From assembly GCA_030435675.1 (NCBI GenBank), contig CM059621.1, positions 10,478,001 through 10,542,000 of the forward strand: 64,000 nucleotides of DNA, read 5' to 3'. The position numbers and the translations under genes are program-made. The DNA comes from Steinernema hermaphroditum. Its lineage: Eukaryota > Nematoda > Chromadorea > Rhabditida > Steinernematidae. Below the pieces are notes generated by a model that searched no databases, was not told where the DNA came from, and saw only the letters and a program-made list of their open reading frames with translations. This document shows positions 25,009 through 35,119 of the stretch, one piece after another. The number at the start of each line of letters is the position of its first letter. Positions within the stretch are counted from its first letter, which is position 1.

Positions 25009-25543
25009 GGTGTGGGATCCGCGCTACCTGCAATAAAGCTCCGTTAGAAGGAAACGAACTAGCTTCGAGACAGAGCCAGCATGTCCCTTATTAGCAACGT
25101 CACAATGCATCGCTCAACGGAAGGACCGTTGCCTGGGGACGAGGCGCAGGGCGGTCGCCGCGAGACCTTCGAACAGTCGTCTCCCCTCGTCTCTAAGGAG
25201 CGGACGAAAAAGAAGTTGACCATCTGGCTCCAGAGGATAGGTCTGTGGTGTCACCAGCGTTTAGATTCGGAGGAAAACCCTTTGCAGAAGCGCTTAGAGG
25301 GCCTACTTGATGTCGCAGAAACGGAATTCTACACTACTGTTCACATACAGTACGGTAACTATAGGAACCACCGATCCGATTGTGTTCGAAGCTGCATGTA
25401 GGTGTGCACGTTGGTTTAGCCACGTGATCGATCATTTAAACCAAAAAAGAATCACAAGCATGTTCGGAAGCATTGTCTCATATGATCGAAAATCGATCGA
25501 AATCGAAGCAAATGATCGGAGCAGAAGAGTCAGGAGACGTGGA
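25009..25543. other. Intergenic, coiled-coil gene to selenoprotein F
   Basis: About 535 bases between two minus-strand genes. A plus-strand frame (25081-25401) exists but has no resemblance to known proteins and no supporting splice signals. Around 25490 is a run of GATCGAAAATCGATCGAAAT-like repeats. Confidence 0.4.
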
Positions 25544-26844
25544 TTAGGCGCGCGAGATGATCCGGGAGCACTTGCGGCACCTCTTGACTCGGCAGTGCTC
25601 GGCCCTCGGGCCTCCGTCCTCCTGGAGGATACGATACTTCCGCGCGTTGCGCTCCTTTTCGGCCGCCCATAGGTCGCCTACGCCGCCGCCCATGGGGACG
25701 ACCTTCGGGAGCCGCTGCCTCCGGAGGCCGAAGTCCGCCTCGCGGACAACTTCGCTCTCGCGGGCGATCTTCTCGCGCAACTTCGCGTACTTCGCCTTCT
25801 GGTTCTCCCGCGCTAGGCGGTCCTCCTCCGCTTGGCGCGCCTTGAACTGGTTCAGACTGTTTATAGAGCGTCTAGACGTCTCTTTTAGGGGAATAGTGGA
25901 CGGAGAGCCTACTGTAGGAGGAGATTCCTTCTGGTCTGCTCGAGTCGGTGTTTTGAGTCGTCGTCGAAGGGTCGTCGAATCTGCCACCAGTACGGCGCCT
26001 CCTTGACCGGCTTTGGCTCCTTCTGCCGCTGGCCCATCTGCAGCTTCAGGCTCTCGTTCCACTCCTCCTTCCAGAGGCGACTCCGCTCGTCGCCATGCCG
26101 CTTCTGCGCCGCGTACCTGGCTCATCGGGGCTCAAGTCTCTTCAGGATGGCGCATACCTGTTGGCGTCCTCGAGGTCGCTCTCGCTGTAGTCCAAACGAC
26201 GCCACTCCTCTTCGGCCATAGCACGGCTCTTCTGCTCCTGGATCTGCTCCAGCAGCTCCAAGCGGTAGCGCTCCTTCTCCGCACGGCTCCGCTCAGCACT
26301 GACCACCGTCTCCTTCGCACCCTTCAGCGGCCATTAGAGGAATCTGCGCACTCCTCACTCACCCCCTCACTCCCACAGAGCGGCACAGTGCTCGAGGGGA
26401 ATTGCTGGACGGCGGCGTTCTGTCTCCGCAGACGGTCGATCTCCGTTTCCATCTGCCGGATCTCGATCTCGCCCTTCCGACATTGCTCGCAAAGGTCTCC
26501 GTTCACCAAAGACGTGTCGAGACCCCGCGCCCCCTCGAAGGCCCTCGCCTCGGAGGGTTCCGGAGAAGCTTCGCCGATGCCCTCGACGTCGGGAATGCCA
26601 ACGCGCCAGTCCTCCGACTTCAGATCGGCCCAGCGGACGCGTTCCACTTCGGCCTCGGGCCGCACTCTCTCGTCGAGCTCCCACGCGTCGATCGCATCTG
26701 GAAACGGAGGCTCAGTGGCTCCGGCGATACTCACCGTTGAGGCCGTGCACTTCGAAGGCGGGCTCCGCGTCGAGCACCTGGAAGTCGTCGTCGGCGTCCA
26801 TCAGATCCGAGGAGTAGTACGAGTGGCGACTCTGGTCGAATAGC
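25544..26844 (-). CDS. Unidentified coiled-coil protein
   Basis: I do not recognise this protein. Five exons join in frame across short introns. The earliest exon seen starts at 26844 after a CCAG acceptor with FDQSRHSYYSSDLMDADDD; its ATG at 26801 may be the start, or a further upstream exon may be missing. The protein is acidic at first, then has CEQCRKGEIEIRQMETEIDR, a helical stretch (ERYRLELLEQIQEQKSRAMA), EAPYWWQIRRPFDDDS, a second coiled coil (QAEEDRLARENQKAKYAKLR) and a basic cysteine-bearing tail, KRCRKCSRI, ending at 25544. The arrangement of short coiled coils recalls centrosome or cilium proteins such as CSPP1 or CCDC66, but that is only an impression. Confidence 0.6.
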
Positions 26845-27041
26845 CTGGCGTTTCACGCCCGATTGCCCGAGTCACTTCTCCACTTCCGACCTTGATGGGC
26901 GTCCCGCGGCCCGTTTGACTATTCCTGGACGTACACGGAGCCAGATAGAAAGGCTAAGTGCACCGACTAGGGAGCGTCAATTCGAACCTTGTCACATAGC
27001 TGGGACTTTAGAAATCGAAAAGTCAAAGGTATTACAGTATA

Positions 27042-28371
27042 CAGGGTGTGAGGTAAATACTGTGACGGGAAAAAGCACCTGTGACTTTTCGCAGAATGTA
27101 GTAAACAACCTTTTTTATACACCCTTATAAAGCGAAGGAAATTCTGTACGTGATATAATCACGAGCATTCAAAATGGTGTCCTTGGGCTTCAATTCAGGC
27201 GTCCAATCGCTTTCGGAAATTCTTCAAAATTACCGCGACCTTTTTTTGGGGTAATTTCGTCCCATGCTTTCTGCAGAGCTCTCTTCAGCGAGTCAATGGA
27301 CTTGTGCCTGATAGCGCAGAGTTTCACCTCCGTGATACCACAAACATCGAAATCCAGGCGGTTCAAAGTCCTTTGGTGAGCTTGTACGAATGGACTCCCA
27401 GATCTTCTCTGACCGTAGCCGATAACACGTTCTCTGACCAATTTCCTGAAGCTTCTCTGAGTCTCACTCTTGTCGCGGTGGCGAGCGGTCGGTCCCCCCG
27501 GTCGCTCTCCGAGTGTCCGGTTGGTCTGATGGTAAACCCTGTGGCAGTTGTGAGTTTTCCGGCTTCCAGAGGGAATTGGGACACCCGGAAGCCGTAGTCC
27601 CACCACCGCTGACAAACAAGATGTCCGACGCCAGGAATCCGGCTGCGTGAGATGTCACCCTGAAGGTCGCCGACGCTCTGAGGACCACCGAAGACGCAAT
27701 TCCCGGACCACGAACTCATCTCTCCGAAGAAGATGCGAGCTCAAAAGCCTCCTCTGTGCCGCAAACGCCCCGAGAAGAAGAAGTTCTACTGCCATTTCCG
27801 AAGTTTTGCCGTCTCCCACATGCCCCGTGATGCGCGCCGTCTCCGACCGGTTCGCCATAAGCGCCACGCCAGGGATGAAGCCGGCTAAAACGAGACATCC
27901 TCCGTTTGTCTATTATTCGGTGTCGTGCAAGGCGCAAGCCTTTGATTCACGAAATAAACTCGTAACTCGTAAAACTCTCTGTGAATTCCGCTGAATCTTC
28001 TGTTTCACCTTCTTTCTCAGCGCTGGAGTTCTGGCGGTGCGCCGTCGTCCGCTTCGCTCACAGTCCTCGATCTCTCCTGTCTCCTGGAAACGTTGGACGA
28101 CTTGCCGGACTTGATCCAGATGCAGTTTGAGAGCCTTCGAGATCTCAGGATTCGGCGTTTCCCGCTGTTGGAGGGAGATGATGGCGAAACGGTCTTCTTC
28201 TGACACCATTTTTTGCTGGGATACAGCAATGAATAAGCAGCGGAGACAGTGATTCTAGGTGAAAGTTGCGTGACAGTCACGAATAAAACAATAAAAAAAA
28301 TCGAAAAACGCTCAAAACTGCTTAAAAATTCGCCCGCAAAAGTCGTGTCACAGTATTTACCTCGCACCCTG
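27042..28371 (-). mobile_element. Tc1/mariner-type transposon with matching terminal repeats
   Basis: The ends are inverted copies, CAGGGTGTGAGGTAAATACT on the left and the inverse of CAGGGTGCGAGGTAAATACT on the right, each flanked by TA (27040-27041 and 28372-28373). Length is 1330 bp, normal for a Tc1/mariner element. Remnants of a transposase lie on the minus strand inside. The two ends differ at only one base over about 20, suggesting a fairly recent insertion. Confidence 0.85.
27184..28209 (-). pseudogene. Broken Tc1/mariner transposase
   Basis: The N-terminal part starts at 28209 with MVSEEDRFAIISLQQRETPN, a helix-turn-helix DNA-binding domain (EISKALKLHLDQVRQVVQRF), followed by a basic stretch. 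The C-terminal part is recognisable as SIDSLKRALQKAWDEITPKK and a final FPKAIGRLNA-like segment near 27190. Between them the frame shifts several times, and the catalytic DDE domain cannot be read as one frame. It is therefore an inactive copy unless supplied in trans. Confidence 0.7.
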
Positions 28372-28411
28372 TACAGTGGACATATAAATAAGTCCACCCC
28401 CAGTGAAACCT

Positions 28412-29230
28412 ACAGGGTGCGCCATAAACACTGTGACGCATTTTCTTTTAGTTGTCCTCTATTTCGCATTTTAGACCCCGCTGATGATTTATTCGTGTTC
28501 GTCATGCTTTTCTGATCTAGAACTGCTATTTACTCTGTTATTTTATTCGCTGCTATTCAGAAGAATGGTCTAAGAAGAGAACCGTTATTTCATCGTCGCC
28601 TACCACAAGCGAGGAATGGCAATTCCCAAGATTTCGAAAACGTTGAATCTTTATGCATTGAATCTCTATCTTTACAAACTGGCGCGCGGACAACTTTTGA
28701 ACGATCGACTGAAGGCCGAAAGAAAGGAGAAGAAGAAGATGAAGACCTAAGTCCAAAACGCGATGTTCCAGAACATTCTGTTATCGGATGAACAGATTTT
28801 CACCATAGAACAGCTGCGAAACACCCCGGATCACCATGAACGTCTTCCGAAAAGCTCGCCCCGCTTCGTAACCGTCGAAGAGAGCCATTTACCAGAGTCC
28901 ATCATGGTTTGGGCCGGGGTTTCTGGACTTGGGAGCCTGGAGCTCGTTTTCTTCGAAGTTAATGGGAAAAAAGGTGACCTGCAATGGCTAGAACTACCAG
29001 TAACTGGTTCTGAACGGCGTGGCAAAATCCTGAGCCCTAGAGCTGCCCTTCGACACCGTATGGACGTTTCAGCAGGACTGGACGCCTGGCCATGGGGGCT
29101 AAGGACACCTTTGTCTGGTTCACAGACAACCACGAAAAGGAAAAATTGGAGGACAATTGGGTCGGGGGAAAGATGTTTGGCCTCCGGTTTTGAACTCTCT
29201 CAACTTCGCTGTTTGGTCAGCTGGCGATGA
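28412..29230 (+). pseudogene. Second mariner-like transposase relic
   Basis: A terminal-repeat-like sequence ACAGGGTGCGCCATAAACAC lies at 28413, related to but distinct from that of the neighbouring element. On the plus strand, part of a transposase catalytic core follows: NILLSDEQIFTIEQ (the region of the first catalytic aspartate), then PESIMVWAGVSGLGSLELVF, a stretch typical of nematode mariner transposases. The reading frame then degrades, and no matching right terminal repeat is seen, so this is a truncated, inactive copy. Confidence 0.7.
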
Positions 29231-29399
29231 GATGCGCCTCCAGATCTCTACAAAACAGAGCTGTATTCTTTGTATTGTTAACAAGAATCAACCGGGAAGC
29301 AATTTTTACTTTGTTGCTTAGCCCTTAGTCGAAATGACCGCTCCACAACGGCGCTTCACAGAATTCAACCAGCCCAAGAAAATTTAAAAAGTTACCATA

Positions 29400-29716
29400 G
29401 AGTCTATCTTGAGGAAAAGTCGCCCTTTTCGTCATGAAAATTACCTGAGAAATGGCCAGAACTGCACAAGATGTCATAGTTCGTTTTACACTTTTTTAGT
29501 TCGGACCTCAAGTGCCAAGCGCCGAAAACGGTGTTTCGCGTGGCTTTACCTGGTTCTCGGGTAATTTTCATGAAGAAAAGCGCGACTTTTCCTCAAAATT
29601 TGAGTTGAGATTTGGAGTACCATGTCATCGCCAAAATTGAGTCGGCCGAACGTTTTACCTTTAAAGGTGGCACTTGAGGTCCGAACTAAAAAAGTGTAAA
29701 ACGAACTATGACATCT
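29400..29716. repeat. Two interleaved inverted repeats
   Basis: Segment A (about 29410-29453, containing GAGGAAAAGTCGC and CATGAAAATTACC) is inverted at about 29553-29600. Segment B (about 29468-29516, containing GTTCGTTTTACACTTTTTTA) is inverted at about 29669-29716. The order is A, B, A', B', so the two hairpins overlap rather than nest. Probably remnants of small non-autonomous elements. Confidence 0.65.
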
Positions 29717-29795
29717 TGTAGCTCATTAAATTCAGCATCCAATGATGGTCATCATTTTATGAAGACTTTGATAAATTTGGGTAAAGTGACACTTA

Positions 29796-29935
29796 TAGGT
29801 TTCACTGGGGGTGTACTTATTTGGTTCCAGGACATAATGGCCAAAAAAAAAATGGCCAATCAAAAATGGCCAATTGACAAAATGGCCAAAAAAAAATGGC
29901 CAAAGCTGAGAAATGGCCAAAGTCCTTGAAAAGTC
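29796..29935. repeat. GGCCATT/AATGGCC array, left copy
   Basis: Several AATGGCC units separated by poly(A) or short spacers, preceded by GTTTCACTGGGGGTG. The inverted counterpart lies at 32333-32490, with the same order of spacer words (CAATTGACA, TGAGAAATG). The pair therefore forms long inverted ends around the 2.4-kb core. Confidence 0.7.
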
Positions 29936-30186
29936 TTTTAAATTTCTGGGTGGTCCTAGTGTATCCCTCACGAAACTCTTACAAAAAATCGCAAGGCTCC
30001 CACAACGAGAAATTCACGCGCCATTTCTTACGATCGGCAGATTGACAAGGGAAATTGGTCATTAGCACAGTTTTTGCTCACTTTTCTCGCGAGTTGCGCG
30101 ATCTCGCTAGAATTTCTGACCGTAACTTTGTTCAGCATCGTTCAGTGCGCCGAATGAGCCCGTGTTTGTGCCAATCCGAGCAATAT

Positions 30187-30410
30187 CCACAGAGAAATAA
30201 GCTTTACATCAACTTGCGTTTTCAACAACCCGGATTTCGACCCATTTCTAACATAGGACAGGGAACTTTCAACAAAACATCGCGTACAACATAAATAAAA
30301 GAGTGTTCACCCAGCCAAATCCCCTAAAAGTTCCCTGTCCTATGCCAGAAATGAGCCAAAACCCGGTATGTTGAAATGAGAACCTAATGTAAAGCTTATT
30401 TCTCTGTGGA
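30187..30410. repeat. Inverted repeat of about 80 bp arms
   Basis: Arms at 30187-30270 and 30326-30410 pair imperfectly, with CCACAGAGAAATAAGCTTTA at the outer end and AGGACAGGGAACTTT at the inner end. Typical of a miniature foldback element. Confidence 0.7.
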
Positions 30411-30549
30411 ATTTACGTCGAATTTATTACAGTGTCTTAGAAAGGAAAGCGTCTGGCGAACACGGCTCCTCAGCCAAGCGGCAGTTTGCCGATGCTGGCA
30501 ACACTAAAGGCTCGCCCTTCGGGCTCGCGTTAAATAAATAGGCATAGTC

Positions 30550-30730
30550 CTAAGCCGGAGCCTAAGCCGGGGTTTGCCTAAGCCAAGCCGGGGTTTGCCT
30601 AAGCCAAGCCGGGGTTTGCCTAAGCCAAGCCGGGGTTTGCCTAAGCCAAGCCGGGGTTTGCCTAAGCCAAGCCGGGGTTTGCCTAAGCCAAGCCGGGGTT
30701 TGCCTAAGCCAAGCCGGGGTTTGCCTAAGC
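30550..30730 (+). repeat. 21-bp minisatellite encoding a PKPSRGL heptad
   Basis: About eight near-identical copies of a 21-bp unit (CCTAAGCCAAGCCGGGGTTT plus G) lie in direct tandem. The period is a multiple of three, and the plus-strand frame reads PKPSRGL repeatedly. No spacers, so this is not a CRISPR array. Confidence 0.9.
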
Positions 30731-31168
30731 GTGGATGTCAAACCATGTACAGATATGAATATAGGGCTCGCGTCGCTCCTCCGCGATATGTAATATCTAG
30801 GCCTAAGCCGGATCCTAAAGGTCTAGGACGTGTATTTCGTACACTTGTCGTGTCGCACAATTATTTTTCTTCGACATACATGGCCCAAAAACTAATGAAA
30901 AGTGGAGAAGAAGACGAGGAACTAGAGAAAAACACATGTCGGGGAGATAAAAAAGCTATGTGCTCAGTGGAAATACCATCTCTGGAGGTCAGTAATGGCT
31001 TAAACGGTCCGTGAGGGACAGATTTACAACATAATTTTGTGTTTTTTCGAAACTAGTTCTCGTACGAGAAGAAAAAACGTAAATCGTCTAAACAACAGCA
31101 AATGCAACGCGCGGTAATATCGCTGAGAAAAAGTCGTGGCGAGAGCCTCAGAAGAATGTTGTTAACTT
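30574..31168 (+). CDS. Possible two-exon repeat protein
   Basis: An open frame from 30574 runs through the minisatellite as PKPSRGL heptads and continues into unique sequence ([20 protein letters not shown]) to VEIPSLE. A GTCAGT donor and a TAG acceptor before [14 protein letters not shown] would join it to a second lysine-rich exon ending ESLRRMLLT near 31168. No family is recognised. It sits inside a transposon nest and the repeats alone would keep the frame open, so it may not be a gene. Confidence 0.25.
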
Positions 31169-31173
31169 GACCA

Positions 31174-32306
31174 TATTGTCCGATCAACGGCGAATGTCAC
31201 CGCCGCAGTTCGTTGCAGGACCGCAATCAGGGACACGATTGAGTCCGTTATAAGGGGATTTCCGGGTTTCAGACTGAATAAGTGGATTATTTCGAAGACA
31301 AAGCCGTTTTTCAAAATTCCGCTTTGATAGAAGTGTTCGCCAATCGCCGAAGAAGCGTATGCATCGGTTTGCGGCGCATTTTCTACTTTCCTCACAAAGT
31401 TATAACGGTTTTGAGGCGCGCATGTTCGTTTTAGCTTATTGTCTCCATCATTTCGATGGACCTTTCGCACTACGCACGAATTTGATCAAGCTTTATCAGC
31501 CACATAGCCCCAATAACGACAAATGGGACTGACTGACAAGCGCGCGGCAGCACAATATGGTCGTCATAGGCCATATCAAAAGCTTAAATTCATTTTCTAC
31601 TTTCGAGACATGCTTTAAGTAGTTTCGAGCATGATTGCCTGGAAGCAACTCGACATGAGCCCGTAGAAGCTCTGTTCAACAGGTTTAGATTAAGAGCTAC
31701 CTTCTCTAGTTCGCAGATTCGTACAATCTGCGCATCATTGTTTTTCCTTAGCAATGATATTTCCTGATGCGCTAACATCAGTTGCTGGTTAGCATCTGCC
31801 AAGGCGTTCCTCAGCTCCTCAGTTTCACACTGAGCGTGTCTTCTTGATTCCTCCTTTTCGGTCGCCCGCTTCCTACTGTATGACTGTCGAGCGAAAGTCA
31901 ACAGCCTTGCTTTTACACACTTCGACTTTGATAATTTTACCATATCAAGTCGTTTGGAGTTCTGCGAATAACAGAATTAGTAGAAAACAATAAATAAAGC
32001 AAGAAACCGCACGATAAATCCATCGAACTGATGGAAACAATCAGCGAACACGAACGTGCGCGCCTCAAAACCGTTATAACTTTGCGAGGAAAGTAGAACA
32101 TGCGCCGCAAACCGATGCATACGCTTCTTCGGCGATCGGCGAACACTCCTATCAAAGCGGAATTTTGAAAAATGGCTTTGTCTTCGAAATAATCCACTTA
32201 TTCAGTCAGAAACCCGGCAATCCCCTTATAACGGACTCAATCGTGTCCCTGATTGCGGTCCTGCAACGAACTGCGGCGGTGACATTCGCCGTTGATCGGA
32301 CAATAG
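31174..32306. mobile_element. Foldback element with 288-bp inverted arms
   Basis: Arms 31174-31461 and 32019-32306 are near-identical inverted copies (TATTGTCCGATCAACGGCG at the outer end, CCATCGAA at the inner end). The 557-bp interior differs and carries an open coiled-coil frame on the minus strand. Target duplications are not clear. Confidence 0.8.
31590..31943 (-). CDS. Coiled-coil open frame inside a foldback element
   Basis: The frame starts at 31943 with MVKLSKSKCVKARLLTF, a basic head, followed by a heptad-like helix (TEELRNALADANQQLMLAHQ, EISLLRKNNDAQIVRICELE) and a GTAGCT donor-like site after LEK. The layout, a basic head then a short parallel coiled coil, is reminiscent of shugoshin N-termini, but similarity is too weak to name it. 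It may be a captured exon of a host gene or a transposon-encoded protein. Confidence 0.35.
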   Translation of the reverse strand: MVKLSKSKCVKARLLTFARQSYSRKRATEKEESRRHAQCETEELRNALADANQQLMLAHQEISLLRKNNDAQIVRICELEKVALNLNLLNRASTGSCRVASRQSCSKLLKACLESRK

Positions 32307-32332
32307 CACTGACCTGCTGAAAAGCACCATCA

Positions 32333-32511
32333 GTGCCGTCACCATCGTTTTGGTCATTTCTCAGCTTTGGCCATTTTTTTTGGCCATTTTTTTGGCCATT
32401 TTGTCAATTGGCCATTTTTTTGGCCATTTTTGATTGGCCATTTTTTTGGCCATTTTTTTTTGGCCATTTTGACCGTCTCCCACTTATTTATATGTCCGCC
32501 ACTGTACTTCG
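32333..32511. repeat. GGCCATT array, right copy, with terminal repeat
   Basis: Inverted counterpart of the array at 29796-29935, with more GGCCATTTTTTT units, followed by CCCACTTATTTATATGTCCG and the CACTGTA terminal end. Confidence 0.75.
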
Positions 32512-33212
32512 GTTCCGAAATATAAACTGTATATATCAGAGGAGTAGATCTTGCTGGTGCTGAGGTCAAATTAAACTGTGTGCCCTCGGATTTGCACGAA
32601 ATGTGTCCCTTGGTGGCCCCGAACGATTTTCTAGAAGCCGATCTTCTCCAAAATCTGACCATTGGGCTCAGTTGATCTCGCCCGTAGCCACATCCACAGA
32701 TCCGATCAGCTCCGCACTGAACAGAACTGGATACGGTCTTCGGAGACCGTAGTCCACTTTACTCTTTAGACGACGCCGAAAGTGGAAAGGAACCCGATCG
32801 ATCGATATCGAAGAGTACATTTGTTGTATCCTGTGTTCGCTCCGTCCACCGTCGTCTCCCCATTTGACCACTTTTTCGAACTGCTTTTCTGTTTTGTCCT
32901 TGTTTGTTCGAGAATTCGCCGATTCGAGTCTTTTCTTCGCCGATCGTTCGAAACGCTAATTTCGCAAGCGCCCAGATCCAATTTTTCTAGGAAATTAAGA
33001 TTACTTTAATTTCCCAGTAGATCCAGGGCCTTTGGTGTAATTGGTGTAAAAGCACAGGAATTGCCTTCTTTAAGACATATATGAGGAGAGCTTCCACTTC
33101 GGATCTCCCCTTCTTGCACGTGTGAAGAAAGGTGCGAAGAAGATAACCGATGCGTGCCTTCCTTTTCCGCTCCGATCGCTTCACTTCGCCGTCCGTTCCA
33201 GATCCCTCGAAT
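32512..33212. other. Region between transposon nest and PEX12
   Basis: About 700 bases. Minus-strand frames around 32670-32980 (for example FRRRLKSKVDYGLRRPYPVL) look protein-like but end quickly and match nothing I know. They may be relics of a gene fragment. The last 200 bases should hold the PEX12 promoter. Confidence 0.35.
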
Positions 33213-34436
33213 ATGGCGTCTTCGGCAGACAACTCAGCACTCCATGGCACCTTCCTTTCGCAGAACCACCAGACCCAAGTGGGGCCCCAGCCATCGATAT
33301 TCGACCTCCTCGCCCAGGAGAGTCTCATGCGCAGTCTTAAGCCCTCCCTACAGCATCTCGTCAAGGTACGGTACTTCCTTAATCGTCTGAACCTCGCTTC
33401 AGTTCCTCGCCTTCGCCTACCCGACGCGTTTCCGTGACTGCAATGCCCACTTCGAGGAACTGTACACGACATTCTCATTCCTCCTGGAGAACTACTTCCT
33501 CTCCAAATACGGTAGGCCTCTTCCAGAGGCTCCCCCTCACACCCTGCCATCCTCTAGGTGCCACTTTTGCCGAGAACTTCTACAGTATGAAGCGCGTGAC
33601 CTCATCGGGAAAACCCATCACTGATTGGCGAGAGCGCGCTAAGACCCTCGCCGTGGTCGTCGTGCTCCCCTATATCAGGGACAAGTTGGATCGTTTCCAT
33701 GAGAGACTCAGTCAGACGATGACCTCGATCCCGCCTTCCGGGGGCGAACCCTTCAAGTTCAAACTGTATCGCCTCTTCGTGAATCTCTATCCCTGGCTGA
33801 AGAGCTTCTTCGGCATCTGGGGCATCGTACTCCAGCTCGGCTACATCCTCTCCCGCACCCGAATCCACTCCCCGGCCCTTTGGTTTGCCTCCGCGCACCT
33901 CGAGAAACTGACGCCCGTCGACCTCATCTCGTTCGAGAGCGTTCCAGCTTACCTCCAGCAAGCAGGGTATGTCGGCATCCGTTTTCCCCTTACGGCCATC
34001 TTCCAGGTTCTTTAACCGCATGTGCCGCATCTTCCTCTCGATTCCGGGTCTCATGTCACGCCTCTTCGCCTACGGACTCTTTTTTGTCCAGTTCCTCGAC
34101 TACTTTTACTCCAGCGACCTCTCCAAACAGTTCTCCTCACAGTCCCTTCGGTCTTCCGTTCCTACTCAACCCCACAAGGTAAGCCATTCGCAGAAACGCC
34201 TCACAAACGGAGCCCTCCAGAGGCTACAAGAGTCCGCCGTACTCATGCTCGAAACCAACAAGTGTCCCCTCTGCCTTAAGCAGCGCGAGGTGGACACGGC
34301 CCTCTCGGTGTCGGGCTACGTCTTCTGCTACAAGTGCATCTACGACTATCTCAGAACAGAGCAGTGCTGTCCGGTGACCAGGATACCGGCGACGACTGGA
34401 AATCTCGTTAGGCTGTACAACAACTTCCAATTGTAA
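33213..34436 (+). CDS. PEX12: Peroxin-12 (PEX12), RING-type peroxisomal E3 subunit
   Basis: A peroxisomal membrane RING protein that, with PEX2 and PEX10, ubiquitinates the import receptor PEX5. The start at 33213 leads into PSIFDLLAQESLMRSLKPSL, matching human [20 protein letters not shown]. The middle has FYSMKRV, LPYIRDKLDRF, FKLYRLFVNLYPWLKSFF and membrane segments ending FFVQFLDYFYSSD (human FFLQFLDWWYSSE). The C-terminal degenerate RING reads CPLCLKQREVDTALSVSGYV, then FCYKCIYDYL and CCPVTRIPAT, and the protein ends LVRLYNNFQL. It is full length over about five exons. A peroxin implies peroxisomes, which several parasitic helminth lineages have lost. Confidence 0.93.
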
Positions 34437-35119
34437 TGACACAAAACTAAAGAAGATTCTAAAAACAAACTTCAGATGTGTACAGAACGTTGCTTGACGC
34501 ACTTGTTGTGATAAAACAGAAAATGACATAAAACGTTGATTTCAAGCAGGCAAATGAAGATAGCACAAGAGATAAGTTAAGTAAGTTCACTTGGAACCAC
34601 TGATTCCACGCAAACGAATTCTTCCGAAAGTTCATTTCCATTCCAGAGGTCGCTGGAGTAAAAGTAGTCTAGACTGGGTCTATTCCGCAGTGATCAAGTC
34701 TATGAGACGTGTCTATCTGTAGAGCTTTTACAACAACATTTCTATGTTTTCGTTGTGGTCTGAGAACCGATCAAAAGCGACGGCAAAAACGATTCCGTCC
34801 GCATCGCCACCGACCTTACTCTAGTAAACACGTTCTCGCCCAGCGTTCGACGACAAAAAAAATTCCCGAACGGAGCCGTCGTGCCCGAGTTTCGCTGTAA
34901 AGCGGTGCCCGCGGCGGCGCGCCGGATCTCTCCAGGCGGGACCAGCTTCTTCTCTGCAGCAGGCAAACAAGCGCGCCGCGACGCGCCCGTGACTCATCGA
35001 ACGGTCGTTTCCTATGCATGTCGCCCTTCTTCACGCTTCTCGAATTTTTGGCTTTTCGGTGCTTTTTGGAACCGTTTCTTGGTACCGCGAAAAAATTCTT
35101 CTTAATCGTTTTTCTGCAG
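34437..35119. other. Intergenic, PEX12 to palmitoyltransferase
   Basis: About 680 bases. It holds the PEX12 3' UTR and the upstream region of the next gene. In-frame ATG codons at 35018 and 35120 exist, but the sequence just before 35120 is a clear splice acceptor (TTTTTCTGCAG), so the stretch before it is probably outron or intron. No other gene seen. Confidence 0.45.

Larger units (their letters stand above)
28372..32511. mobile_element. Composite transposon nest with outer terminal repeats
   Basis: The left end TACAGTGGACATATAAATAA (28372) is repeated inverted at the right end (32487-32511, inverse of TACAGTGGCGGACATATAAA). The second copy has three extra bases. Within lie a mariner relic (28412 onward), inverted AT-rich arrays of GGCCATT, a minisatellite, and a foldback element. 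The outer pair may be one 4.1-kb element enlarged by later insertions, or two separate members of one family facing each other. Confidence 0.55.

Noticed and set aside
26013..26843. Plus-strand open frame of 276 codons
   Set aside because: It lies antisense to the well-spliced coiled-coil gene, is Ser/Arg/Pro-rich as expected from GC-rich antisense, and has no splice or motif support.
30550..30730. CRISPR-like repeat array
   Set aside because: The 21-bp units are directly adjacent with no unique spacers, and the genome is eukaryotic. It is a minisatellite.
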